Source: CAIJMI01 sp964448085 (GTDB lineage Bacteria > Patescibacteriota > Microgenomatia > UBA10105 > UBA927). Taken from it: a stretch of DNA of 12,673 bases. Below are positions 1-6,532 of the stretch, in pieces. Position numbers and translations under genes: made by a program. The notes under the pieces were generated by a model. It did no database searches, had not been told where the DNA came from, and saw only the letters and a program-made list of their open reading frames with translations. Position 1 is the stretch's first letter; each line of letters begins with the position of its first letter. The stretch spans positions 1 through 12,673 of the forward strand of contig CAYUUX010000022.1 of assembly GCA_964448085.1 (NCBI GenBank). Reading direction: 5' to 3'.

Positions 1-41
1 TATACATCACAAGAAGAACTTCAATCCACCTTCTCTTGCTC

Positions 42-728
42 TTAGTTGTGTGGCTTTAATTTTGCAGTTGAATCATGACACCGAAGCATGCTGTCTGAAC
101 ACTCCTGATTACATTTGTTATCGTTGGGATACGCTCGTGGACATTCACTTCTTTCCGGATTATCAAACACCAAACAGGATCCGTTCTGTCCACCACCAGG
201 AGCACAAACGTACAACAGGGTTACCTGATCTGGAGGAACTAACTCATCACAGGTCATGACGGAAATATTGGTACTCGTTACACCATAGTTGTAATGACAC
301 CCCGGTCCACATCCGGTTTTGCACCCAATGATTGTTATGTGTGGATCCTCCGTATATTCCAGGTTTGTATATATTTTGTACCATCTGCTTTTTCCTGTTT
401 CGTCCTTCACATAACGGTAATCAATCTTTTTTGTTGGATCACAAGGCACTTCTGGCAACACCTCTTCTTGTCCAATCATGTACGAAGAGCCGCATTGCGG
501 AAGACTTGAGGGGTAATAGCCGTACGTATTGTAATATTCTTCGTTTGCGACACGGAGCAATTCCAAATCTGACTTCCGCCGCATGTCATGTCCTCGTTTA
601 ATGTATCCGATCGGATCAAATGCGGCAACGACTAATATCAAGACACTCAGAATTGCAATGATAATAAGCATCTCAATCAATGAGTACGCCCGAGAAGAAG
701 TGTGGAGCATTTTTTTGTTGCGCTTCAT
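42..728 (-). CDS. Cysteine-rich type IV pilin-like (pseudopilin) protein
   Basis: This is a type IV pilin/pseudopilin-like protein of 228 residues. A short basic leader (MKRNKK...) is followed by a prepilin peptidase-type site, SSRA|YSLIEML. Ala stands at -1 and Tyr at +1 in place of the usual Gly and Phe, and Glu is at +5. The hydrophobic helix is about residues 15-38, followed by the typical DMRRKSDLELL...YYNTYGYYP region of the pilin stalk. The C-terminal domain is unusual: the mature part holds 12 cysteines, so up to six disulfides are possible. I chose the ATG at 728 because AAGGAT sits about 6 bases before it. The reading frame extends to 785, but that start has no ribosome binding site. 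No other pilus gene is visible, so its machinery must be encoded elsewhere. It may be a minor pilin, an adhesin-like tip or a competence pseudopilin. The class is fairly sure; the role is unknown. Confidence 0.8.
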   Translation of the reverse strand: MKRNKKMLHTSSRAYSLIEMLIIIAILSVLILVVAAFDPIGYIKRGHDMRRKSDLELLRVANEEYYNTYGYYPSSLPQCGSSYMIGQEEVLPEVPCDPTKKIDYRYVKDETGKSRWYKIYTNLEYTEDPHITIIGCKTGCGPGCHYNYGVTSTNISVMTCDELVPPDQVTLLYVCAPGGGQNGSCLVFDNPERSECPRAYPNDNKCNQECSDSMLRCHDSTAKLKPHN

Positions 729-746
729 GACCATCCTTACATTTCC

Positions 747-775
747 AGTATGGCAAGTTTTCCCATGACGAGCAA
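747..775 (-). promoter_or_regulatory. Possible promoter of the pilin-like gene
   Basis: On the minus strand TTGCTC (770-775) and CATACT (747-752) are separated by 17 bases. The predicted start point is near 740, leaving a leader of about 12 bases that contains the AAGGAT ribosome binding site. The spacing is ideal but both boxes are weak matches, so this is tentative. Confidence 0.3.
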
Positions 776-788
776 CACCGTCCATTGC

Positions 789-816
789 TTGAAAATACCC
801 ACAAAACCGCTACACT
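789..816 (+). promoter_or_regulatory. Sigma-70 type promoter for the 838-1146 gene
   Basis: TTGAAA (789-794) and TACACT (811-816) are 16 bases apart. The predicted transcription start is near 823, just at the ribosome binding site AAGGAG (823-828), so the leader would be very short. The boxes are good but imperfect matches to TTGACA and TATAAT. Confidence 0.6.
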
Positions 817-837
817 GAAGGAAAGGAGAGAACACTT

Positions 838-1146
838 ATGAACGGATGCTTAACTGTTGTCGGTATCATTTTTCTCTTGCCCTTTATTGCATTCATCGCG
901 TTTGTCATAAAACTTATCGTCAAAGGGAAAAATGAAGCATGGAAAGGCGAAGTTGTTGACAAGAATCACAATACAAAAAGGGATAGCGACCGGCATAATA
1001 AAATCGAACATTTTTACAGCTTAAAAGTAAAAATGACTGACGGAAAAGAACGGAATATTGCGGTGAGCGGCGACTTCTGGCGTTCATGTGAAGTCGGCGA
1101 CACAATCGAAAAACCAAAAGGGGCATTGTATCCAACGAAAGTCTAA
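838..1146 (+). CDS. Small membrane-anchored protein of unknown function
   Basis: This 102-residue protein is not a family I can name with confidence. Residues 1-28 form one hydrophobic segment (TVVGIIFLLPFIAFIAFVIKLIV) that probably anchors it in the cytoplasmic membrane. A short soluble domain follows, with alternating hydrophobic residues typical of a small beta-rich fold: a WKGEVVDK strand, a polar charged linker, YSLKVKMTDGK, and a final VGDTIEKPKGALYP turn. The start is well supported: AAGGAG lies 9 bases before the ATG and a promoter lies just upstream. The gene is divergent from the pilin-like gene. It ends four bases before the convergent PLP-fold gene, whose coding DNA it does not overlap. 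It is probably a real single-gene unit. Confidence 0.75.
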   Translation: MNGCLTVVGIIFLLPFIAFIAFVIKLIVKGKNEAWKGEVVDKNHNTKRDSDRHNKIEHFYSLKVKMTDGKERNIAVSGDFWRSCEVGDTIEKPKGALYPTKV

Positions 1147-1150
1147 CGCC

Positions 1151-2299
1151 TCAGGTAAGAAACGATGCTGCGGCACGCATAAGAAAATGCGGAGAATGAG
1201 TTACGTTTGCTTCTCTTAACCAGGCTCCGGTTTTGACTGCCATCATGCATTGCCCAATGTGTTTAATATCCTGTTTTCTGATATGAAATCCCAACGGAAG
1301 AAATAAAACGTCGCGTTTCCTTGCCCATGCACTTTCCGGAAATTTCGGAAAAACGACAATCTTCTTCCCTGTAAAATACGCAGCCATTCTTTCATCCATT
1401 TTACCCCGCAATCCCACGGGGAAGGCGTGCAGCTTCCCATAATCAGACGGCTTCATGCGGATCGGATAAAATGGTGAACCTTTTGTATATACACCTTTCA
1501 TTGTCTTTTTGTACAAGAATACCTGTTCCCGTTTTTTCCTCTGAATCTTTGCAAAATGGATCCATTTTGCAAACCATGCAAACACTCCAATTCCTCGATG
1601 CGCAACTTCACTGTTGCCAATAATGTCATCGTGCCCCTTCAAAACACGTTGGTGCGCAAAGGATGCAAGACGGGCAACCCGTGTTATATGCGACAAGACA
1701 AGTGTGCACCGAAACAATAAATACAATAGCAACGATGAAGCTGCATACGGGGACCATATCTTTCTCGACTGATGAAAATCCAATCCTTTTTTAGTTCCAT
1801 ACAGAAAACTTCCCGGAAACGGACTAACCTTTCGCAGGCTGTCCATAATGAAATGCCTATCAGAAAGCGGTTTTACCGTCGATGGGTCTACCAACTGATG
1901 GACTGCATCCTCTACAACCAGTACTTCCCGCGGTATGCGCTGTATCCAATTGGAACGATTCGTTATCGTATTTTGTATCCCGCAGGCATGAAAAAGGATA
2001 ACCATGGCGGGCTTGTGACGGTGAATGCTGTTAATGAGTGTTCGTATTTTTATTTGAAAATGCGCGTTTAACCGATAGGTTACAACCATATATCCGTGGG
2101 CACGAATGTTCTCCACAACATCCTGACAATAAAAATCCGGCACCAATATAGTGCTGCCCGTCGCCACTTGTTTTGCGTGCAATAAATCCCACAATCCGTC
2201 TTCCCATGACCAATAATACAGTTGACGAACCAATGGATTTGGCACCGAAGGACGGGAACCGAAAAACGGAAGGAAAAAGGGTTGGTAGTGATCAATCAT
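1151..2299 (-). CDS. DegT/DnrJ/EryC1-like PLP-fold aminotransferase homologue
   Basis: The 382-residue protein resembles fold type I PLP-dependent enzymes of the DegT/DnrJ/EryC1 (sugar aminotransferase) kind. Visible landmarks are ILVPDFYCQDVV (about 51-62), the VILFHACG strand (100-107), the cofactor-binding VVEDAVHQLV (128-137) with Asp131, and SLRKVSPFPG (154-163), where Lys157 is placed like the Schiff-base lysine. The C-terminal half is basic and poorly conserved with known members. Its substrate cannot be told; nucleotide-sugar amination is the family norm, but divergent members occur. It is read in the same direction as rpoD and begins 34 bases after its stop. ATG at 2299 is preferred; a TTG at 2305 is also in frame. 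Neither has a clear ribosome binding site, so translation may be coupled or weak. The stop is TGA. Confidence 0.6.
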   Translation of the reverse strand: MIDHYQPFFLPFFGSRPSVPNPLVRQLYYWSWEDGLWDLLHAKQVATGSTILVPDFYCQDVVENIRAHGYMVVTYRLNAHFQIKIRTLINSIHRHKPAMVILFHACGIQNTITNRSNWIQRIPREVLVVEDAVHQLVDPSTVKPLSDRHFIMDSLRKVSPFPGSFLYGTKKGLDFHQSRKIWSPYAASSLLLYLLFRCTLVLSHITRVARLASFAHQRVLKGHDDIIGNSEVAHRGIGVFAWFAKWIHFAKIQRKKREQVFLYKKTMKGVYTKGSPFYPIRMKPSDYGKLHAFPVGLRGKMDERMAAYFTGKKIVVFPKFPESAWARKRDVLFLPLGFHIRKQDIKHIGQCMMAVKTGAWLREANVTHSPHFLMRAAASFLT

Positions 2300-2312
2300 A
2301 AGCAATTTGGAA

Positions 2313-2330
2313 GCTTTGTATGGACAAAGC
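2313..2330 (-). repeat. Perfect 7-bp hairpin between rpoD and the PLP-fold gene
   Basis: GCTTTGT (2313-2319) and ACAAAGC (2324-2330) form a perfect inverted repeat with a four-base loop. It fills the short gap between the rpoD stop and the next start. There is no T-run after it on the minus strand, so it does not look like an intrinsic terminator. It could be an RNA processing or stability element. Confidence 0.5.
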
Positions 2331-2333
2331 CAA

Positions 2334-3422
2334 TTATTCGAGGTAATCCTTTAATTTTTTGCTCCTGGACGGGTGGCGGAGCTTTCGAAGCGCTTTCGCC
2401 TCAATTTGCCTGATACGTTCGCGTGTCACGCCAAACATCGCACCCACTTCCTCAAGTGTCCGCGGTTTTCCGTCTTCCAATCCGAAACGTAAAATAAGCA
2501 CCTTTTTCTCGCGATCGGACAACGTCGTTAACACTTCTTCCATGTGCTCTTTCAAAAGTTGTTTGCTTGTCTGATCATAGGGTGTTGGCCCGGGGTCGGA
2601 AATAAAATCGCCCAGATGACTGTCTTCCTCATCTCCCACCGGCGTTTCCAGACTGGTCGGTTCCTGCGAAACTTTCATAATCTCCCGTACTTTTACCACA
2701 TCCACTTCCATCGCTTTTGCAATTTCTTCGGGGAACGGTTCTCGCCCAAGGTCCTGCATCAACCTTCTGGAAATTCTGGCAAAACGGTTGATCGTTTCGA
2801 CCATATGCACGGGGATACGAATGGTTCTGGCCTGATCTGCTATAGCACGCGTAATTGCTTGCCGAATCCACCAGGTTGCATAGGTTGAAAATTTAAAACC
2901 CTTTCGCCAATCATATTTTTCAACAGCCCTGATTAACCCTTGGTTGCCTTCCTGAATGAGATCCAAAAGACTCATTCCGCGACCGATATACTTCTTGGCT
3001 ATGGATACAACCAAACGAAGGTTTGATTCCGTGAGTTTCCGCTTTGCTTTCCTGTCCCCTTTTTCATACCGTTTTGCCAAATACATTTCGTCCTCAAATT
3101 TCAAAAGGGGAATCCGACCTATTTCTTTCAGATACATCCGCACAGGATCAGACACCGGTTCTGTCCCGGAGGTGGCAAGCGATTCTATTTCCTTTTCCAA
3201 CTCTTCGATACTTTTCCCCGCCTCTTTTTCCACATCAGCGGAAGTCGTTTCGAATACGTCCACACCTGCGCGAATGAGCTTATCGTACAACTTATCGATT
3301 TCTTGAATGTGATCTTCGGGCTTTGGATACAGAAGCAGTATTTCTTCCTGTGAAATGAATCCGTTTTCTTTGCCTTCCTTAAGAAGCTCTTCAGCACTGG
3401 AGATAGTTTTCGTTTTTGCCAT
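2334..3422 (-). CDS. rpoD: RNA polymerase primary sigma factor RpoD/SigA
   Basis: This is the housekeeping sigma factor, which recruits RNA polymerase core to -10/-35 promoters. At 362 residues it is close to the size of Bacillus SigA. A region 1.1-like N-terminus (to about residue 55) is followed by region 1.2 (DPVRMYLKEIGRIPLL). The core helices of region 2 follow (NLRLVVSIAKKY, LLDLIQEGNQGL, GFKFSTYATWWIRQAI), then region 3 (IRIPVHMVETINR). Region 4 contains VLILRFGL and the helix-turn-helix TLEEVGAMFGVTRERIRQIE. The long E. coli-type non-conserved insert is absent. The start is the ATG at 3422. An upstream in-frame TTG at 3455 adds 11 residues unlike any sigma N-terminus and is rejected. 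No strong ribosome binding site is seen. It follows dnaG by 66 bases, as in the classic macromolecular synthesis operon. Confidence 0.97.
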   Translation of the reverse strand: MAKTKTISSAEELLKEGKENGFISQEEILLLYPKPEDHIQEIDKLYDKLIRAGVDVFETTSADVEKEAGKSIEELEKEIESLATSGTEPVSDPVRMYLKEIGRIPLLKFEDEMYLAKRYEKGDRKAKRKLTESNLRLVVSIAKKYIGRGMSLLDLIQEGNQGLIRAVEKYDWRKGFKFSTYATWWIRQAITRAIADQARTIRIPVHMVETINRFARISRRLMQDLGREPFPEEIAKAMEVDVVKVREIMKVSQEPTSLETPVGDEEDSHLGDFISDPGPTPYDQTSKQLLKEHMEEVLTTLSDREKKVLILRFGLEDGKPRTLEEVGAMFGVTRERIRQIEAKALRKLRHPSRSKKLKDYLE

Positions 3423-3464
3423 ATATACCGTGAGTCCCCGCCCGTACCCGGACAATGAACCTCG

Positions 3465-3478
3465 CTTGCTTGAGCAAG
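3465..3478. repeat. Short palindrome in the dnaG-rpoD gap
   Basis: CTTGCT (3465-3470) and AGCAAG (3473-3478) form a near-continuous palindrome. It overlaps the downstream edge of the candidate rpoD -10 box and the predicted start point. It may be an operator half-site pair or chance; no T-run makes it a terminator. Confidence 0.3.
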
Positions 3479-3505
3479 TATAGCAGCCTTACTGATTTTT
3501 TTCCA
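3477..3505 (-). promoter_or_regulatory. Possible internal promoter for rpoD
   Basis: On the minus strand TGGAAA (3500-3505, inside the end of dnaG) and TATACT (3477-3482) are 17 bases apart. The predicted start is near 3470, about 48 bases before the rpoD ATG. The -10 box is good and the -35 box is mediocre. An extra promoter between dnaG and rpoD would fit the need for more sigma factor than primase. Confidence 0.4.
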
Positions 3506-5264
3506 GAAGGGAGAAGGAGGAGGTCAGGGCAAGCAATTCTTCCTGCAATCGCTGGCTTTCTTCTTCGGACGCACCCTTTATTCTGTCCGTGACGTCCCGC
3601 ATCTTCCTTCGAAGGATACTTTTCTCGACCTCCCGTACGGTTCGTTTCCATTCTTTTGTAAAAAGAACGCTGTCATCCAACACATGCGCCAAATCCCATA
3701 AATACGCTTCATCCAACACGGGAAGCAGCTCTTTGGGTAAGGTCTTTGCGAACTCCTGCACTTGGAATGGCTCTTCTTTTCCCTTATATCGCTCCAATTC
3801 CTCCAATACATGCCGTACACCCAAATGTTTCATGTCGGCTATTTGCACCTGTCGGGACAAATCGTCAAATAACTGATACGTGTCACCTTGAAGGAGAAGA
3901 CCGAGACAGTACACTTCCAGTCTTTCCGGCCCTGATATCGCAAAACTTTCCCGTCCGGTCCCCTTTTGCACAACTACCCCATCTCGTATTGGCACGTTTA
4001 TCCGTTTCATCCCATCAAGGATCGTATCTTCAGAAACACCGAGGACTTCTGCAACTTTTTTGCTGTAGTGCCCCTGCACGATGAGATTATCTATCTTTGA
4101 CAGCATTGGTAACAGCTCGTCGCTTGCCTTTTTCTTTCCAAACGCAGTCGTTACATCATACCGTTTTACCGAAGAACGAATGAAGTAATCGTAAATGGAA
4201 ATTGCCTGTTGCATCGCTTTCTTGAATCCTACGGGGTCCTCGCGGACTGCTTCATCCGGATCTTTGCCAGATGGCAACGTTGCAACTTTCATGTCCAACC
4301 CCGCTCGCTCGGCAATTTCAATCCCCCGTCGTGACGCACTGTCTCCTGCCATATCACTGTCTAGGGAAAAAATAACGTGCTCAGCATACCGGCGCAACAG
4401 GTGTACATGTCCTTCCGTCAATGCAGACCCTTTGATTGCAACGACATTGGATACACCTGCCTGAAAGGAGGAAATGACGTCAACCTCCCCCTCCATGAGT
4501 ATTGCCTCATTTGCTTTTGTAATCGCTTCATGCGTCACATCCAACCCAAACAACACATTGCTTTTGCTGTATACGGGGGTTTCCGATGTATTAATATATT
4601 TGGCTTCCTTTATGTTTGGATCAAGGACCCGTCCTGAAAATCCGACGGCTTTCCCGCGATGATCGCGAAGGGTAAACATGACACGGCCGCGGAATCTATC
4701 ATAGAGCCCTTTTGTTCCGCGAACAACCAACCCGGCTTTTTCAATTGTCGCATCGTCATAGTTTTTTTTACGCAAAAAACGATATAACCCTTCCCACCCG
4801 TTCGGACTGTATCCCATGCCGAATGTCTTTATGGACTTATCGCTAATGCCGCGATTTCTACAATATAGCAATGCTTTTTCCCCAAGCGGATGTTTTGTCA
4901 GAACATAGTGGTAGTAGGCTGATGCAAGTTCATTGACCTCGTATAGAGCATCCTTGAGTTTCCTTTCCGGGGAATCCGATTTTTTCTTGGTCAGCGTCAC
5001 CCCTGCACGCGCCGCCAATTCCTCGAGCGCTTCCGGAAATTCCATGTGCTCATATTCCATGACAAAATCAATGACCGACCCACCCTTCCCACATCCGAAA
5101 CAATGAAAAACTTGTCGATCCGGAGATACCATGAAGGAAGGGGTTTTTTCGTTGTGGAAAGGACAAAGTCCCTTGAAATTCCGCCCAGCCTTCTTCAACA
5201 CCACTTTTTCGCCGATAACGTCAATGATGTTCAGTCGCGATTTGATCTCATCTGCATCCCCCAT
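3489..5264 (-). CDS. dnaG: DNA primase DnaG
   Basis: DnaG makes the RNA primers for replication together with the replicative helicase. The protein has 591 residues. It begins with the CHC2 zinc-binding domain (Cys34, His37, Cys55, Cys58 in CPFH...CFGC). The catalytic core follows with YDRFRGRVMFTL and the YINTSET segment. The TOPRIM metal site shows Glu258 in EGEVD, Asp302/Asp304 in LDSDMAGD, and a later GKDPDE. The usual EGYxD is EGEVD here. The C-terminal third is less conserved and should hold the helicase-binding part, ending in a long charged helix. I chose the ATG at 5264 because GAGAGG lies 6-7 bases before it and the conserved primase sequence starts there. An in-frame extension to 5345 has no family similarity and runs through the promoter. 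It is followed by rpoD. Confidence 0.97.
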   Translation of the reverse strand: MGDADEIKSRLNIIDVIGEKVVLKKAGRNFKGLCPFHNEKTPSFMVSPDRQVFHCFGCGKGGSVIDFVMEYEHMEFPEALEELAARAGVTLTKKKSDSPERKLKDALYEVNELASAYYHYVLTKHPLGEKALLYCRNRGISDKSIKTFGMGYSPNGWEGLYRFLRKKNYDDATIEKAGLVVRGTKGLYDRFRGRVMFTLRDHRGKAVGFSGRVLDPNIKEAKYINTSETPVYSKSNVLFGLDVTHEAITKANEAILMEGEVDVISSFQAGVSNVVAIKGSALTEGHVHLLRRYAEHVIFSLDSDMAGDSASRRGIEIAERAGLDMKVATLPSGKDPDEAVREDPVGFKKAMQQAISIYDYFIRSSVKRYDVTTAFGKKKASDELLPMLSKIDNLIVQGHYSKKVAEVLGVSEDTILDGMKRINVPIRDGVVVQKGTGRESFAISGPERLEVYCLGLLLQGDTYQLFDDLSRQVQIADMKHLGVRHVLEELERYKGKEEPFQVQEFAKTLPKELLPVLDEAYLWDLAHVLDDSVLFTKEWKRTVREVEKSILRRKMRDVTDRIKGASEEESQRLQEELLALTSSFSLLEKNQ

Positions 5265-5316
5265 ATGCACCTCTCTTATATATCCACACACTGTTCGTGT
5301 ACCGTTTAGTAACGGG

Positions 5317-5345
5317 AGAATAGCACACTGTATGTTCTTTGACAA
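5317..5345 (-). promoter_or_regulatory. Strong sigma-70 type promoter of dnaG
   Basis: On the minus strand TTGTCA (5340-5345) and TATTCT (5317-5322) are separated by exactly 17 bases. The predicted start is near 5310, giving a leader of about 46 bases that ends in the GAGAGG ribosome binding site. It begins only six bases after the Nudix stop codon, so dnaG need not depend on Nudix transcription. Confidence 0.7.
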
Positions 5346-5351
5346 TTACTA

Positions 5352-5822
5352 TTACAAAATAATCGGTAGTGGGAACGGGTGCTTCCTATACTCAACATAG
5401 GAACGAATGGTTTCTCCATGATCAAACGCAAATGCGTCAAACGGCAACAGCTTATCTATTGCTATCCATTCAACCTTCGATGATTCCCAATCTTTTTCTC
5501 CCACCTGTTGAATCGGCTTGACGATAAACTCCAACGTGACGTTTTGTCTGTCTTCATGGGGTCGATTGGGATGTGTATTTATCTTGAACAACTTCTCCAC
5601 TTTTCCTATCCATCCAGTTTCCTCACGAAGCTCCCGAAGGGCACATTCCTCAGCGGTTTCATCTCGTTCCAAAAATCCCGCAGGCAACCCCCATTTTCCC
5701 GATTCCAGAATCGGACCGGCTCTTTTTTCTAACAGCAATGCCCCATCCTTCTCCACGATCATATGGACTACCACATGACGAAGCAACGCTTTATTCCCAT
5801 TTTCAAACGCGCAGGTGATCAT
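5352..5822 (-). CDS. Nudix family hydrolase
   Basis: This 156-residue protein hydrolyses nucleoside diphosphates linked to another group. The complete Nudix box GX5EX7REUXEEXGU is visible at residues 49-71: Gly49, Glu55, Arg63-Glu64, Glu67-Glu68, Gly70-Trp71. A hydrophobic strand just upstream (HVVVHMIVEKDGALLLEKR) and a downstream LEFIVKP strand complete the fold. The substrate cannot be read; 8-oxo-dGTP, ADP-ribose and NADH-like molecules are all common for small Nudix enzymes. The N-terminus (TCAFENGNK) looks like part of the domain's start, so the ATG at 5822 is kept. It lacks a ribosome binding site at normal distance; an AAGGA lies 15 bases away. It is divergent from the DedA gene and lies directly upstream of dnaG. 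Confidence 0.92.
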   Translation of the reverse strand: MITCAFENGNKALLRHVVVHMIVEKDGALLLEKRAGPILESGKWGLPAGFLERDETAEECALRELREETGWIGKVEKLFKINTHPNRPHEDRQNVTLEFIVKPIQQVGEKDWESSKVEWIAIDKLLPFDAFAFDHGETIRSYVEYRKHPFPLPIIL

Positions 5823-5833
5823 AAAGTATATGT

Positions 5834-5862
5834 AGTTTCCTTCTCCTGTTGTCCATTGTCAA
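5834..5862 (-). promoter_or_regulatory. Possible Nudix promoter sharing its -35 with the divergent gene
   Basis: On the minus strand a perfect TTGACA (5857-5862) is followed after 17 bases by GAAACT (5834-5839), a poor -10 box. The -35 box overlaps the plus-strand TTGTCA at 5856-5861. A better -10-like TATACT (5825-5830) exists but lies too close to the ATG. Confidence 0.35.
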
Positions 5863-5885
5863 CGTATGGTTCACTCCCGTATAAT
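5856..5885 (+). promoter_or_regulatory. Strong promoter of the DedA gene, probably leaderless
   Basis: TTGTCA (5856-5861) and a perfect TATAAT (5880-5885) are 18 bases apart. The ATG at 5894 is only eight bases after the -10 box, so the predicted transcription start falls on or within two bases of the start codon. No ribosome binding site is present. Confidence 0.75.
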
Positions 5886-5893
5886 CGAACTCT

Positions 5894-6529
5894 ATGGAGC
5901 TCCTTCTTTCGCTTGTCGATTTTATATTGCACATTGACGTTCACCTCGCACAACTTACCGCCACATACGGCGCTCTCACCTATGCAATACTCTTTGTCAT
6001 CATCTTTATCGAAACGGGTCTTGTCCTCACACCGTTTTTACCCGGCGATTCCCTTCTTTTTGCAGCGGGCGCCCTGGCAACACTAGGTTCGCTGGACATT
6101 TGGATTCTTATTCCCCTTCTTATACTTGCTGCTATCGCGGGAGACACGTCAAACTATTGGATCGGGCATTTTTTCGGAGATCGGATGATTGCGAACCCAA
6201 AAATCCCCATCAAAAAAGAACATATAGAAAAAACGAAGGCATTTTTTGACAAGTATGGAGGGAAAACCATTATCCTGGCACGCTTTGTCCCAATAGTTCG
6301 AACGTTTGCGCCATTTGTTGCCGGGGTCGGTAAAATGCAGTACGGAAAATTTATCTCATTTAATATAATCGGCGGGTTATTATGGGTACCTCTTCTGACC
6401 TTAGCTGGATATTTTTTCGGCAACATTCCGGCAATTCAACATAATTTTTCCATCGTTGTCTTTGCAATCATATTCATTTCCATCATCCCCATGATCGTTG
6501 AAGCAGTGAAACATAAACTGCAAAGGTAA
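5894..6529 (+). CDS. DedA family membrane protein
   Basis: This 211-residue integral membrane protein belongs to the DedA (VTT/SNARE-associated) family. Several members recycle undecaprenyl phosphate or other lipids across the cytoplasmic membrane. The hallmark residues are in place: Glu40 in FIETGLVLTPFLPGDSLLF, Asp52 in the same stretch, the GDTSNYWIG motif (83-91), and Arg130 and Arg136 in LARFVPIVRTFAPFVAG. These match by position the acidic and arginine residues known to be essential in E. coli YqjA/YghB. The rest is hydrophobic helices ending in a short basic tail. It has its own strong promoter with the ATG eight bases after the -10 box, so it is probably translated from a leaderless mRNA. 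It ends three bases before the convergent surE. Which lipid it moves cannot be told. Confidence 0.93.
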   Translation: MELLLSLVDFILHIDVHLAQLTATYGALTYAILFVIIFIETGLVLTPFLPGDSLLFAAGALATLGSLDIWILIPLLILAAIAGDTSNYWIGHFFGDRMIANPKIPIKKEHIEKTKAFFDKYGGKTIILARFVPIVRTFAPFVAGVGKMQYGKFISFNIIGGLLWVPLLTLAGYFFGNIPAIQHNFSIVVFAIIFISIIPMIVEAVKHKLQR

Positions 6530-6532
6530 CAC

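Noticed and set aside
1..41. Start of another gene at the left edge
   Set aside because: Forty-one bases show no motif, stem or frame that can be assigned.
729..785. N-terminal extension of the pilin-like protein
   Set aside because: It would put 19 extra residues before the prepilin leader and has no ribosome binding site; AAGGAT selects the ATG at 728.
1151..1153. Possible alternative code with TGA read as glycine (as in Gracilibacteria)
   Set aside because: TGA ends the PLP-fold gene four bases from the convergent gene's stop, and it also ends the methyltransferase gene. No conserved gene here shows an internal TGA at a glycine position.
3423..3455. N-terminal extension of rpoD from a TTG
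   Set aside because: The extra 11 residues match no sigma factor N-terminus, and the ATG at 3422 begins a normal one.
5265..5345. N-terminal extension of dnaG
   Set aside because: It runs through the TTGTCA-17-TATTCT promoter, and the GAGAGG site points to the ATG at 5264.
5825..5830. TATACT as the Nudix -10 box
   Set aside because: It ends two bases before the ATG, so transcription would begin inside the coding sequence.
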